This document shows, one piece after another, positions 14,901-26,884 of a DNA stretch of 64,000 nt. Origin of the DNA: Daphnia carinata (Eukaryota; Arthropoda; Branchiopoda; Diplostraca; Daphniidae); the NCBI RefSeq assembly GCF_022539665.2, contig NC_081337.1:9834679-9898678 (forward strand), read 5' to 3'. Made by a program: the position numbers and the translations under genes. Every line of letters begins with the position of its first letter. Position 1 is the first letter of the stretch. The notes beneath the pieces were generated by a model. That model saw nothing but the letters and a program-made list of their open reading frames with translations, searched no databases and was not told the origin of the DNA.

Positions 14901-16517
14901 CTTCTTCTAGGCTTTTTTTTTTTGTTCCTCCCTGTTATTATAAACGATCCGCCAAGCTCTTTTCTTTCGCTGCCAGCTTTCGTTCAGTTGCGTCCGTTAC
15001 TTCCCTTCTCACTTTTACATTTCCACGTATACCATACAGCTTGTATGTATCAACTAGTACCACTACTATACGATGCCATTTATTATTATTTTTGTTCCCT
15101 TCTTGTTTTCTTACAAGTGATAAATATCCCAGGCGATTGGTTCTGCCGTTGTCGAGGAAGCTCGGCGTGAAATTCAAATGTCGGGCCTCGTTTGATTTGG
15201 TCTGGAACATGCATTGAATTCGAGATGCCTCTTTTTTTCCTCTCTCTCTCTTTCTCTCTTTCCAATTTTGTTCTCTTGCACGCTCGAGTTCTTATTATTA
15301 TACAGCAGTTATATGCTATACGCAAGCTTCTTTTCCTCTCTTATTCTCGCTGCCTCCCGTCGTGTTGGCTTCTCCGCCTTTCGCCGTAACCGATTGAATG
15401 ACACTGTGGAAAAACAGCTGGGCTCTCTGTTTTGCGCCTTTTGCTTTTACGCCAACAGTCTCGCCAACTCTGTGGAGGCCGCTCCTGGCGTTTTTTGTTT
15501 TATAGCGAGATTTATACACGCTTCCAATGTTGTTGTTGTATTGATTCTCCCTCCTCACTAGAGAAACTACCAACCTAACCTTGCAATCTAAAAAAAAAAA
15601 CAAAAAAAAAAACATCGCCATTTTTCAAGAAAGTCCTGCATACTAAAAAAAAATTGTCTGCCAATCGTGACGGCAAACGACGGGAATATTTCACGAACCC
15701 TTCGCATACGGACGTGAAACTACTGGCAACATAACATATGGATTGTGTTAGCTTCGGGAAGGGTGTAAACGTAGAAGAAAACGCTGCCAAATCGATGCAG
15801 TCTGCAAATATCGTTGTGCACTACGGACAAATCATGTTTTGATTAGACTGGCAAGAATATTTACACTGTACAATCAGAAGGCTGCTGTCTTTTTTTTTTA
15901 TTAGAACTGCTCCCTTTCGGCGTAAAGGTCACTGAGAATACGATCTCAATCTCATAAAACGAAAATGGTAGAGTAAGGAAAAAAAAATCAAGTAAAAATA
16001 AAAGATTGATTTAAAAAAAAACGTTTCCACGTTATTGCTGTGCATTAGAAGTCGTGTATACATTATGCAATGCATTCTTCCGTAACGTCGTTACGATGCG
16101 TCAACCCTTCACCCCTTTCTAAATTTCTCCCACCCTTTGAAAAAATAAATAAATAAGAAAGGAAGAACAAAAAAAAAAAAACTGCCAAAAAAAAGAGAAG
16201 GGGCAGGCTGGGAAGGAACAAGAATGAAAGTAATGGACGGAGCTGGGAGAGGCGAAGCGGAGCAGAGGCATGCGGGATTGAATCCAAAGCGGAAATTTTC
16301 CGGGTTGTTGGATCCTGGCAATTGGCTGGATTGTTATATACTTTAAGCTATGCAAGACGAATGAAAAAAAAAATGAACCCAACGTTCAATAACAACAACA
16401 GCAGGAGAGCAAAACCCCGGCCTGCGCCAGACGGCCATTTGACGCCGCTTGCCAAAATTGCGTGCTGGGTCTCGCAGGCATGAGGTCATGGCGCACAAAT
16501 CAAAAAGTCGACGCCAT

Positions 16518-16549
16518 CCTGTGTGTGTGTGTGTATGTGTGTGTGTGCT
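16518..16549. repeat. (TG)n microsatellite
   Basis: TG dinucleotide repeat interrupted by one TATG. Confidence 0.85.
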
Positions 16550-17000
16550 GTGTTAAGTTGGCTGCCTGTTTAATTGCATTCAAGTATCTGCGACGCTTGC
16601 TACTCCATAAACTATACGAGAGGAAAGGGGCATTGGCAAAGCAAGAACAGCTAAAATAATAAATAGTGTAGAGAAAATCAAAAGGAGACTCTCGATATGA
16701 GCTAGAGCCCTCGATTAGTTTTCAGTTCTCTCATCTAATTCCCGCTTCTGATGTTCCAGCGTTTGTTCTCGTATCCTGTGCGTGTGTGTGTCTAACGAGC
16801 AGATTCAGAAAAGGAGGTGATGATGTGGAAAAGAAAATAGAATTTTTAAAAAAATTATTAAGTACATTGCTCGTGCAATGTAGTCTATATGTTTAACAAA
16901 CAAACCCGATATAGAATCCACGTTTTGCTCCATTGAACGGTACGTTTGGCGCTGATGTTGCGCTCTCATAGCAATTAAGCGGGCGGCTGCCCGGCAGCGA

Positions 17001-19407
17001 ACCAAATGTCACCCAAAACGGCAGCCAGCGCCGTGGAGACAGTGATCCAATAAGCCGACGACGAACCAACTCTATGGTCATTGCTAGGCATAATCTTCGT
17101 TTAGTACGTAATAATACTCGACCCTGCAGCTATTCATATTGATGCGTAGCCTTTATCTTTCAATGCTCGTTTTTTGTTTTCAATGTACTGCACGTAAGTA
17201 ACTTGTACAGCTGTTCTAATTAAAATTTGTGGCGTTTTTTTTTAAACAGGGTTGTCGATCTTCACGAGCAGGCTATCAGTTTTGCACTGTAAAAATCAAT
17301 CTTCGTAACTGGTGCACTGACATTTGACTAAACTGGTTTTATTGAGATAATGAACGATAAAATCTTGTCCTTGGCCGTGATTAATTCTTGAAAGTAATCT
17401 CAAGGAATCACAGTGGTAAGTCAAAGGAGCGAATGCTATTTGTATTTCATTTCTTTTATAATTTATATATATATATTTTTTTAATGGGAACTCGTGATTT
17501 ATGACGCTGGTCCTTGTAAAAGGCATTGCGGATTCTATGCCCAAAATGGAAGCGACGATTGGAAAAAGGTATTTCAGCTGAATATATCAAGGACTTTTTA
17601 TTGTGAAACGTCATCCCAAAGTTTTTATTGACGCACATTTAGGATATAGCAACCGAATTTCACTAAACGGCTGAAGTTTTCTGGATGTAACTGTGAAAAA
17701 GGTCCCATTTGGCCCAGGGCAAGCATCTTCATCATCAACTGCCAACAGATTTGTAAGCCCCATTTATTATCACTCTCGAAACTGACAATTCCAGCAACAC
17801 ATTTTTCCGCCTGTGAAAAATGGCGAGGAGAAAAAAAAATCAAACGAAAGAAGTCGCTAACAGATCGCGCTTCCCGGGATTGTAAGTGATGGTTGTACAC
17901 TGGAGCAGAAAGAAAAAGAATTAGTCCGGCGAGAAATTCGAAAATGTATTTCAAAACGTCACCCTCTGCCCCAAAATGTCTCGGCATTCCCGTCGTGCAG
18001 AGGCACATGCATGACACAGGTATGCTTTGTAAGATTGCTATAGAAAAAAAGAATTTCAAAAAGAAATTCAAAACGAGACATTTGACCGTTGAAGCTTCAA
18101 GTACATCCTTTTCACTGTAAACACATTCGTTGCATACATGTGCTATGCTGTTCGAGCCTTTTTTGCATTGCGTAGTGTCAAGTTTCGGGAAAAAGAAAAG
18201 AGAGAAATCCAAGTTGATTAAAAAACTACCACTCAACCTGCCTCACAATCCTCGTGTTATTTTTTCCGAAGGATATGAAGAAGAGTAGATGTAGCGAATG
18301 AAACGGAGACTGCTAAAGCCTACTTCATCTCATGCTGCGTTTATGTGATACAGCACTATTCACTATTACTACAAGCACTAAAGCACATTCTGGGCGCCGA
18401 TTTCCTATTCTTGTATTGTTTAGTTTTTCTTTGGGTGGGAGTGAAGTTTTGGCAGCTGTACATCAACGTGAAGTTTCTACCGCGCTCCCTCCCCCTCTCC
18501 ATCTAAATTAACATTTCTCTTCTTTATGCACGTCTCTCTTGTTGAATTGAACTTATTTCAGCAATTTATTTTTTTTTTTTATTTTCCATGTACTTTCCAG
18601 CGGCTTTTCTTATGCTAACTATTGATATGTGTTAACAGGCTTGGCTGTAAGAAAGGAAACTACGAAGAGCAGGCGCGTGCTCTTAGGAGGGAAATGGGCC
18701 AACACGAAATTCAAATTGGATGCGTTATCGCCCCTGGTATTGTAACAACCAATCACGATCTGTTTTAATTCTTTAGAGCTATACATGTTTTCAAATTATT
18801 TTGGTTTTTTCTTTCACCTTCGGTTGTTGGTATCCCTCACCCCTGTTCTTTGTAGATCCTGAGAATTGATGAAACGTTCCTGGCAAAGAACAGTTAAAAA
18901 AAAAAACACATGCCCTTTTCTTCTTGTTAAAAATTTCGCCAAGTAAATTCTATTGTATGCCATAGCCTATATTGGCATACAAAAGAAAAGGTTTGGAATG
19001 GGATAGGCAAGGCGAGTATACATAATGTGATGCCTATGCGCACAGTTCCACTCGATAGCTGCTTTCCAAATTCAATTCATTTACTGTGGCTGTTTTTCAC
19101 TTTCATTTTCGTCTGTGTCGCCAATAGCGTAGAATTTATTTCCCACTATTCCTTGGTCTTTTCATCATAGAAAGCTATGTGATTATTTCACCTCAGTTGT
19201 AAAAAAGGGTACTATGTCGGTTGCTCATTACAGGGCGATCAAGAACAAAGCATCGCAGCTCTTTCCCATTTTACGTATCCTCTTTGATCGAAAGAAATTG
19301 TTTGGTGTCAACGCCAGAGTTCATCAACAAGACAAGTGTGGAGTACGGAATCGATTGCAACGAAAAAAATGGAAAGAGGGGTTCGCACCTTAAAAGCTAG
19401 AGGGAAA
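17001..19407. other. Intergenic region, no confirmed gene
   Basis: The density of homopolymers falls in this stretch and possible exon fragments appear, but none can be tied to a family. On the minus strand a pyrimidine-rich acceptor-like site near 17811 precedes a 60-codon open frame. On the plus strand, around 18640-18770, an acceptor-like ACAG precedes a 43-codon frame. A 59-codon ATG ORF lies at 19214-19393 on the plus strand. All remain unproven. Confidence 0.4.
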
Positions 19408-19659
19408 TTAAAAGACAGCGGGACAATTATTAATCATGTTGACGGGAAACGTGGGAGGTTTCTTTTCGGAAAGGTCGGGAATAATCCAAGGCTTTAGATT
19501 TGGGAAACCTCGGTGCGCAGGCTTCCCTGGCGTGGTGATGTCTGTTCGGGCCATTAGCTCGCAATGACGAGGACACTGGGACAATGTCTGACGTGTCACA
19601 TGGATGGAGCTCAATAGCGTTTCAGTCGGTCCCTCCTCTTTCGGTTGTTTTCTCGTCAT
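19408..19659 (-). CDS. Candidate small ORF, unknown protein (83 aa)
   Basis: This ATG-initiated frame of 83 codons plus stop has ordinary, balanced codon use, unlike the low-complexity ORFs around it. The protein is proline-, threonine- and lysine-rich and has no signal peptide or membrane segment. Just upstream on the minus strand is a possible 53-bp intron (19698-19750), with a GTAAGA donor and a strong pyrimidine tract ending in TTTTGCAG. That would make this the second exon of a spliced transcript with a non-coding first exon. I recognise no family. It could equally be chance or part of a non-coding RNA. Confidence 0.25.
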   Translation of the reverse strand: MTRKQPKEEGPTETLLSSIHVTRQTLSQCPRHCELMARTDITTPGKPAHRGFPNLKPWIIPDLSEKKPPTFPVNMINNCPAVF

Positions 19660-20274
19660 CCCTATAAATCATGCGATCAACAGCGTCAGCGCATCAACTG
19701 CAAAAGGGGGAAAAAGATGGAATGTAAGGAGGGTATTTAATGAATCTTACAGGGAGGATTGGTGGGACAGAATATAACGTAAAGCTATTTAGAAAAGTCG
19801 CGCTCTGCGATTGAGTCCATGTATTTTTCTCAGTTGTTGCGTGTTTGTTCTACAATTATCCGTGTAATTTAAACAAACTGACATTGAACAGTTCGTGAGA
19901 TATGGCATCGAATACTTCCTACATAAATATGACACTTTGCAAGCCCTTTAACATACTCAGTTTTGTAAGCGCTTTCCCCTCCTGTTTTATAAAAAAAAAA
20001 AAAAAGACTGCGGATGTTCAAAAACGTTAATGACTATTTTGAGGGGCCTGAAAAGGGGAGCCATTTTTTCGAATTGGCAACGCTGTTTTTGACGTCTGCA
20101 GTGCATCCTATCATAGAATCGTATTGTGCCACGTATTTTCCTTTTAGGACACATAACTCTTGACAGATCGTTGATACTCACATACCAAGGATTTAAAGTA
20201 AATAATTACAATCAACTAAGGGCATATAAGATGCCATAAAATATCTAAATTCTTCTTTACTTTGTTTTAGGAAA

Positions 20275-20391
20275 ATGATTACGGATATTCAGTTGGCTAT
20301 CTTTTCGAACGTTTTGGGAGTATCACTTTTCCTAATGGTGATACTCTATCACTATATCTCAGCTAATAATCCAAAATCTACCTCTTCATAA
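20275..20391 (+). CDS. OST4: Oligosaccharyltransferase subunit OST4 (38 aa)
   Basis: This is a complete micro-protein. It starts [17 protein letters not shown], has one hydrophobic helix (about residues 8-28), then [10 protein letters not shown] and a short serine/threonine tail. Its length and sequence closely match the known eukaryotic OST4 family (36-40 aa, type III membrane protein with a tiny lumenal N-terminus). OST4 holds the catalytic STT3 subunit together with other subunits of the ER complex that transfers the dolichol-linked glycan to Asn-X-Ser/Thr. The ATG lies 4 bases after TTTGTTTTAG, which looks like a splice acceptor, so a non-coding first exon probably lies upstream. A possible donor, AAAGTAAAT, is near 20198. 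The gene has its own reading frame with no overlapping competitor, and PIN4 lies downstream in convergent orientation. Confidence 0.93.
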   Translation: MITDIQLAIFSNVLGVSLFLMVILYHYISANNPKSTSS

Positions 20392-21134
20392 TCATTCTCC
20401 ATAGATGGTACTAGACAATAATAATTGTTTAAAAATTATGTAGATGGATTGTTATTGATTTTCATATTTATTTGGATTTCCTAGGTATTGAGGGTTCTTT
20501 TGGTAAAAATGTACACGATGGTCCAAAAAAGCAAATACATCCATCTGACTATTGTAAATTTTTTCTTAGTTAAAAGTTGAATGCAAAAATGATGCAACAG
20601 ATGGATGGCAAACTATCCATGGCAAACCACCTATTTGTTGTAACATGACCAATCTAACACCTGTGATTAAACTTGTCATTAGCACATGAGGATTGAAAGG
20701 GATAATATTGTAAACCATAAGCTATATTGAAATTCTACAATGCAAATTTATGGTTTTGTAGGACCATAAATCTGATTTAAATGCGCTGGATTTCATTTTT
20801 CAAAAACATGCAACACTCATAACTTCTAGTAAATGCATGAATAAGAGCTAATTTCACGATTGTTTCCAAGTATTCTGTAACACGACAATGGAGCTAGTGA
20901 CGCGGATGCATTGCAAACACCTGCTTGAAGAATTCCTACAAGACCTAGAATGCTAGCAGTCAATCTGTTTTTTTTTAATACTACTGAAGAAGACTCACAT
21001 TTCAGTATCCCAAAGAGCCAATTTATGAATTAAAATCCAGCTGAATAATGTTTTCATAGTCAATTAGATGATCACCAATTGGTGTAAATCCCAATGTAAT
21101 AATGATCAAAATCATCAGATAACAGACACTTATG
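20392..21134. other. Convergent intergenic region between OST4 and PIN4
   Basis: AT-rich sequence without an ORF of note. It must contain the 3' untranslated regions of OST4 (plus) and PIN4 (minus). I saw no canonical AATAAA placed convincingly for either gene. Confidence 0.6.
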
Positions 21135-21636
21135 TCATTTCTTTCCTTCTACCATAATGATGTGATAGCCAAACTTTGTTTTAACAGGTGGGTCTGTATA
21201 AATAGGATTGCCTAATGATGAAATTGGTAAGGAGAAGGCAGCATCCTGAAATGGGCCAACCATGGACCCCCTCACCATCCAACCAAGATCTCCCTGCAAA
21301 ATGGTAATCTTATTGAATTTATCCTACTAATTTATCACTTTATTGATACAAACTCCTGATCTGGCTTTATCTTCACTGTATGTGGCAGCTACTTCATTGA
21401 ATTTCATGCCAGCCTTTAGCTTTTCCAGTGCCTCTAGTATTTTGGATTGCTTTTCACACAGAATGTGTCTAACCTGCAGAGCATAGTGGTTAGATACACA
21501 GGACAAAACCATACATCCTATTTACCTTAATTGTACTTCCTGTTCCTGCTTTTTTCTCTTTCCCTTTATCTTCATCTCCCCCAGCAGCTCCTTTTCCTGA
21601 CTTTCCCCCAGCTGCTGCTGCCTTTTTAGGTGGCAT
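21135..21636 (-). CDS. PIN4: Parvulin-type peptidyl-prolyl isomerase (PIN4/Par14)
   Basis: Three coding exons on the minus strand, 21636-21526, 21473-21354 and 21293-21135, join in phase 0 to give 129 aa, close to the roughly 131 aa of human Par14. Residues 1-35 are a Lys/Gly/Ala-rich basic tail starting [16 protein letters not shown], the region that in the family directs nucleolar and DNA association. Residues 38-129 are one parvulin (rotamase) domain. It opens with [12 protein letters not shown], continues with [20 protein letters not shown] and [16 protein letters not shown], and ends [12 protein letters not shown]. Introns are short (52 and 60 bp). There is no WW domain, which separates it from PIN1. 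Known roles of the family are prolyl isomerisation in ribosome biogenesis and chromatin-linked processes. The start codon is about 480 bp from the start of the divergent membrane-protein gene, so they may share a promoter region. Confidence 0.95.
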
Positions 21637-22117
21637 GTTACTTTAAAGATTTCAAATTTGGCGACGAAACGTTTCCCTTTATTGCCAACTTCCTGGACGA
21701 CCTATTATTAGCTTCGATCAGTGTATTAACATAACAGCTCTTGTAAATGTTTCTTTGAATTAGTTTAATGCGTCTGTAGTTTGACTACTGCCAAGTACTA
21801 CTATAGTAGTTGTAGTTGTATTATTGTGGTTACACCATTGCTGTTTACAAACTAAAAAAAAAAATACGAATAATAAGCTTCGAAAAGGTTTTAATGGAGC
21901 CAAATTTATTTAAGATTAAAAGTGCGCTGTCGCAGTTTTATTATTTCATTTCCAACTGGGACTGGATACCATAATTTTGATTATATGATTTTGATTTGGC
22001 TTGAGGCTTGTTCTTCCTATTCCCTACCTCCTGTACTGGCTGTACTGCAATTACATTACCGTAGCGTCTGCTTGTGTGTGTGTAGATTTCGCCCAAAATT
22101 CTTCATGCAATGTTCGC

Positions 22118-23542
22118 ATGAATAGTTTTGGGACCAATTGCTTTGCTTCAAATTGTTTAGATAAAAAATGCCGAGAGATACTGTTAGGCCTAGTTTGAGC
22201 TATTTGGCACAAGCTATTTTCTGTCAAAAATTTAAATTTTTGTAAAACAATGTCCAGACAAAATTCCAACTTCGTCTCGAGGACTCAGTCTTTGAAAAGT
22301 CTCGTCGATTTATTCAATCTGTATCGGATATTTATGGGAAAGACGAGATGGAAGAGTTGCTTGACGAAATCCGCCATTTAGAGCCTTGCAATTTTCAGTC
22401 TGATGATATACAAGATTTTGAAATTGATGGGAGTCGGCACTTGCATCACGCTGGGGAATCAACCATTTCTGTTTCTGTACAGTCGTGGGACTCTCATGCT
22501 GTATACCGCCACAGAATGGATAACATGACTGCCCCAGTTGAGGCTATCCAATCTATCCTAGTTCATTTCCGCCCTTCGCAATGCTTGGAAAAGCTTGAGC
22601 TATTTCGATTGGCGTTTCTGGTAATTTCTAATGTAGTATAAGCCATCTCAAATCAAAGTAATTCTTCTTTCAAACTTGCAGACATGTTGTATTGGAAGTC
22701 TAACCTGTGTATATCTCAGTGAATGGATGTATCTATCGTCCTTCCTTGTCTTCATAGTTTTATTTTCAGCGTTCTGCACCGTTTGGCTGCTTATTGCTGA
22801 CACAATAGGAATCATATACTTCTTGCCGATACCATGGCCCAAGTTTGTAAGTACAATAGAAGTATTTGACCATCCCACTAATAGGCTTATGTGAGAACCC
22901 TTTTTCCAGAATACTCTTCTCTTTCTATGCATTGCTGTGGCTCTTCTAACAGTCTCTTCATTACTTATTCATCATGTTAACCTACCTTCTTTGCTGGATG
23001 AAGCTCTTACAGAAGATAGTTTGCATTTTCTTTATATAGCCGGAGTAAGGACTTAGCAAATTGTCTTAAACACTGTGAGAAAAAAAGAGAGATAATTTTC
23101 TATGCAGATACTCAGCCTAATGGCCTCGCTCCTAGCCCTCATCCAAAGCCTCTTAACTTCTTTTGGTCGACCTTATCCGATATGGTGTTCGACGTATAAA
23201 AATGAACCAGACTGCCCTAGCCCTGTGTCTCCACCAGGTAATTAGTAGTTACGTTTCTCCGCATCGAACTCACCGTAAAGAATTACTTCATTAGCATCAA
23301 TGCCAGAATCCCCTACAACTCGTCCAGTCATGGCGACGATGGCTGCTCTGGCTGGCATGTCCTCCGCAGTCGTGGCTACCGCACCTCGGCTAGGGAACCG
23401 TAACCGTAGTGCTCTGCATGATCGAGAACAAGTACCTCTACGATCTGTCAGAAATTCAGTCAGCTGGGACGATGGAGTCAAACCAAGCAGTTCGCGATTG
23501 AAGCAGCTTAATGAATACCCTCCGTTGCTGAATGAAACGTGA
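22118..23542 (+). CDS. Unidentified four-helix membrane protein (about 371 aa)
   Basis: Six inferred exons: 22118-22192, 22258-22620, 22682-22846, 22910-23044, 23108-23237 and 23295-23542. All junctions keep frame and use GT..AG. The soluble N-terminus (about 1-138) is charged and has an acidic segment, MEELLDEIRHLEPC. Four hydrophobic helices follow, at about 139-158, 163-187, 203-226 and 242-265, with the loop FLPIPWPKF after the second. The last exon encodes a basic, Ser/Thr/Arg-rich tail ending YPPLLNET. The first exon is the least certain. A conservative start is the ATG at 22348, giving 316 aa, but the open frame upstream and a 65-bp intron with fitting phase favour a longer protein. 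I do not recognise the family. It is divergent from PIN4 and convergent with NEDD1. Confidence 0.75.
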
Positions 23543-24497
23543 ACAACAAACAGCTCTTCAAATTTGTCTTGAAGTGTTGTTGCGATTTTTTCTTTTCCAA
23601 GTCTAGCAACTGCCCTTTTCCACCGGACAATGTTGCGCTGGTTAGAACTGATGTCCATATGACAATGAAGTTGCAGAGAATATTAACTGAATGTTCAACG
23701 ATGGCCCGAAGGTGAAATTTCGTTGTCAAATAATTGTAAGCATTCTTCTACTAAGGTGAAAGGACCGCGATTTCTCAGTTTTAAATCTAGTTTTTACAAA
23801 GTTGCACATTTCCAGGTTTTAGCCCATTTAATTATCTCGTTGAATTGATTTGTCTTGGACCTTTGACACAATGAATGCCCGTTGAATTGAGTGAATTGAA
23901 CAGGCATTCTTTCCAATATTTTGTTTAGGAGTGCCATAAGTTGGTTTCGAAAATAATGCATCTTAGTCAGTCATAGTTTGTTGCTTTGTTCGGTAGCCCC
24001 AAAGTATTGCATCGGTATTTTTGCAGTATGTAAGTAATTTTATATTGAAATTGGATTAGTGTAACTTAACTTAATGTGAGTGGCGACCATTTAGCTTTTT
24101 TTGTTTTCATCGTAAACAGAAAACAGTTGATTGGAACTAGTCTCGTAATTCCTTATACATCTACTTTCTGTTACTGCCTGAAATAGCTCCCTCTTAGCTA
24201 ATAATTTAATCGAAATTAGGTTGGTCGCGTATGCGGTTCTTCCAGATTTGTATTACCCAATGGTTGAATTTTCCTATTGGGCACTTCATATAATGTTACA
24301 TCACCAGAGGACCTCCTACAACGTTTGGTACGAACTGTAAAGATATTGTGTATTCGTAGTGTTAATATACATTTGAGGCACACATTGGAGTTTTCTAGGA
24401 TATAGTCACAGGTATACTAGGCCATATCATGAAACTGTGAAATTAAAATTTGATGGCGAAGTTCCAACATTGAGCTGTGTGGAATGGAGCTTACTTA
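23543..24497. other. Convergent intergenic region, membrane protein/NEDD1
   Basis: About 950 bp without a supported gene, holding the 3' ends of the membrane-protein gene (plus) and NEDD1 (minus). Confidence 0.6.
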
Positions 24498-26614
24498 CTA
24501 ATACAGATTTCGCAGCTGGTTAACTTCCTCACGCAACTGCCTAACTTCTTCTTCCAAATAGGCTTTGTCTTGGATTTGCCTTCTCAGCTGTTCCAGCTCA
24601 TTCTGAAGAAATGGAATTTCTTTTAAGTATTAAATTTACTTTTATTAAATCAGTAAATGCATTACTTGAAGCGTGAGAAACTGTTGAGCTGACTGGATGA
24701 TTAGATCTCCGAAACGACAACGGAGGACTTCACGTAAATTATCTTCCACATCATGAACTATGCGTCGGATGAATTCTGCTTGAAAATCCGTAGATCCGCT
24801 GGAATTCGGGATAATATCGTCCTCGGTCTGCTTACATTCTTGAAGATTGGGTAAGTCCTCCTTAGGGATGGAAATGTCTACGGATGTCGAACTGACGGGT
24901 GCTTCTGTTTCGTACTCAGTTTCGTTGGGTACCATTCGATTGTGTAGTGGTGAATGATGCTCACTGTAAATTTTCCCTTTATATTTCAATAATGGGCTGG
25001 TTGCCAAACTAGGACTAGAGAAGACATCCGTACTGGTGTCTCCTCCTTTCAGCGGCGAAAAAAGCGAACTATTTTTGTGCTCCAAATCTTTACTTTCGCT
25101 TTCCAATCCTACTGCTGGAAAATTCGCGCTACAGCCGGAGATTCCAACCTCAGGCATCAAGCTTAACGTGGAGTGAGGCTCCAGTTCACAAGGCAATGGG
25201 GAAAGAAAGGGGAAACGCGAAGGCTTTTCGCTTCCTTCCTTTGCCGATAATGGCATCAATCGCTCTCCACTGCAAGATAGTGGAAATTTGGTAGTATCCT
25301 TGGATGTCGGTATTCCCCATTCAATTTTGTCCTATAATGCCAACGTAACAAATGCTGACTGTCAAAAATGGTGACGAATAGATTTGTGGGATACCGGAAT
25401 TTGGGTGCAAGCGCGACAAATTATTTTTGTTATAGGTGACGTATGTGCAACCATGCTTTGTACGGGAGTACTGATGGAACGCAGATCATAAACTAGAACT
25501 TTCCCACGACTCGTACCAACAACCAATGAAGTACCATCTGGGAAAAATTCAATCGCTGTAACTGGAGAATCAATTTCAATTTTCTTGAGAATCCTGCAAC
25601 GAAAATAAGACACCAATGATTATTCCAACTAATTCCAATAGGATATTTGATAACTTACTTCTTTTTTGGCCAATCATACAACATGACATTTTTGTCCAAA
25701 CCACCAGACACCATAAGGATATCGGTGACCGGAGATAATGCAACTGCGCTTGCCGGGGACTGGTGTGCGCCTGTAAATTCAACGACTAACGAATTGTTTC
25801 CTTTGCTCGAAACGGTATTCCAGGCGGCCACTGTACCACTATTAAAGGCTGCAGCCATTAGTGAATTTTTTACTGAGCTAATTTTCAGGTCTCTTAGCCC
25901 CTGAAACGTTAACATGGCTGGTTAGCATAAGCAACTTGACAAAAAAAGTGAATAGTATTTATTTGTACAGCGGAATTTTTTATTGAGTACTGCCCAATTG
26001 CCTGTCCTGTTTTAATACCATAGACTTGGACAACACCTCCATGATGACCACAAGCAATGATGGAGTTATTGCTTTGAATACGACACACAGCACTTCTATC
26101 GACCTGAAGGAAAGACAGTTAGGTGTTGATAAGATTATTGTTATGAATAACAGAATACTCCATCATATTTTCTGATCAATTTGTGTTTTGTATAGTCCCA
26201 CAAAATAATATTTCCTGTGTTCGTGCCTGCCAGTAGTAGATCATTCGAAAATCCTACAGCTGTTGCATCCCCCTAGAAAAACAATGAAATTGTTTCAGTC
26301 TTCAAGACACCATTAAAAGGGTAACTTAAACCTCTAATAAACTTGTGCTGCTTTCAGAAATTTGAAGGCCAATAGATGCAGTAAAAATTTTTTTGCTGTT
26401 CTTTTTTGTAAACGCCAGAATGCTACCATCATGGCTCCATGCAACATCCAACACATTGCCTAAACATTTTTTTATTTTTGAGCAATTATTGATTTCATGA
26501 AGTTCTTGCATCAATTATGTTACCATCATCAAACTTGTGGAGGGTTTCAAAGTTTTCATCCCAAATTTGGCATGTTTCTGCAGCTATTACCCAGCAGTAC
26601 TTTCCTGGTCCCAT
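24498..26614 (-). CDS. NEDD1: NEDD1, gamma-tubulin-recruiting WD40 protein (559 aa)
   Basis: Eight coding exons on the minus strand (26614-26524, 26459-26332, 26272-26159, 26103-25969, 25900-25659, 25593-25395, 25331-24666, 24602-24498) join in frame. The protein opens MGPGKYCWVIAAETCQIWDE, with no N-terminal extension. Residues 1 to about 300 form WD40 blades, seen as LGNVLDVAWSHDGSILAF, GNIILWDYTKHK and TGQAIGQYS, and clearest in the blade with VTDILMVSGGLDKNVMLYDW followed by FFPDGTSLVVGTSRGKVLVY. Residues 300-484 are a Ser/Thr/Pro-rich linker. From about 485 the conserved C-terminal helix begins (DFQAEFIRRIVHDVEDNLRE) and runs into a leucine heptad coiled coil ending REEVNQLRNLY. In the family this C-terminus binds the gamma-tubulin ring complex while the propeller targets centrosomes and spindle augmin sites. 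Human NEDD1 is about 660 aa; here the linker is shorter. A satellite array begins only about 270 bp upstream of the start codon. Confidence 0.93.
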
Positions 26615-26884
26615 AGTGAGGTTACCAACAAAACTGAACAGAAAACCACAAGTCCACAAGTAAACTTTGGACCGATGAGAAAATGAAAAGCAGAAAATCA
26701 GATTCCTCGTTTTGATTTACAACACTGCGTTCAAACCACGAAAAACTGCTGAGCAAAAAGTGACTCTAATTTAAAAAAGCAGTTACTACAGTCTGTACGA
26801 CATTGTCGGATACAAGAGAAAGACGCAGCTGTGCTACAGCACAATATTCAATATATTCAAAAATCAGCTGCTTCCACGAAAAGA

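Larger units (their letters stand above)
1..17000. other. Gene-poor, low-complexity region
   Basis: I could not support any protein-coding gene here. ORFs on both strands are short, and their translations are rich in F, K, S, R and C because they run through homopolymer tracts. None has a recognisable domain or continues through consensus splice sites into another coding block. The stretch is marked by many poly-T/poly-A runs, several poly-C/poly-G runs, and (CA)n, (TG)n and (GA)n microsatellites. It could be intergenic DNA or the long intron of a gene outside the window. Isolated TATA-like strings (for example near 4290) are not enough to call promoters. Confidence 0.6.

Noticed and set aside
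17625-18236. A 203-codon ORF on the minus strand
   Set aside because: Low-complexity phenylalanine-rich segments, no domain, and an internal acceptor-like site that splits it. At most a 60-codon exon could be real.
23242-23658. A 138-codon ORF on the minus strand
   Set aside because: It lies antisense to the last exon of the plus-strand membrane-protein gene, whose frame joins by a fitting intron; the minus frame has no splice support or domain.
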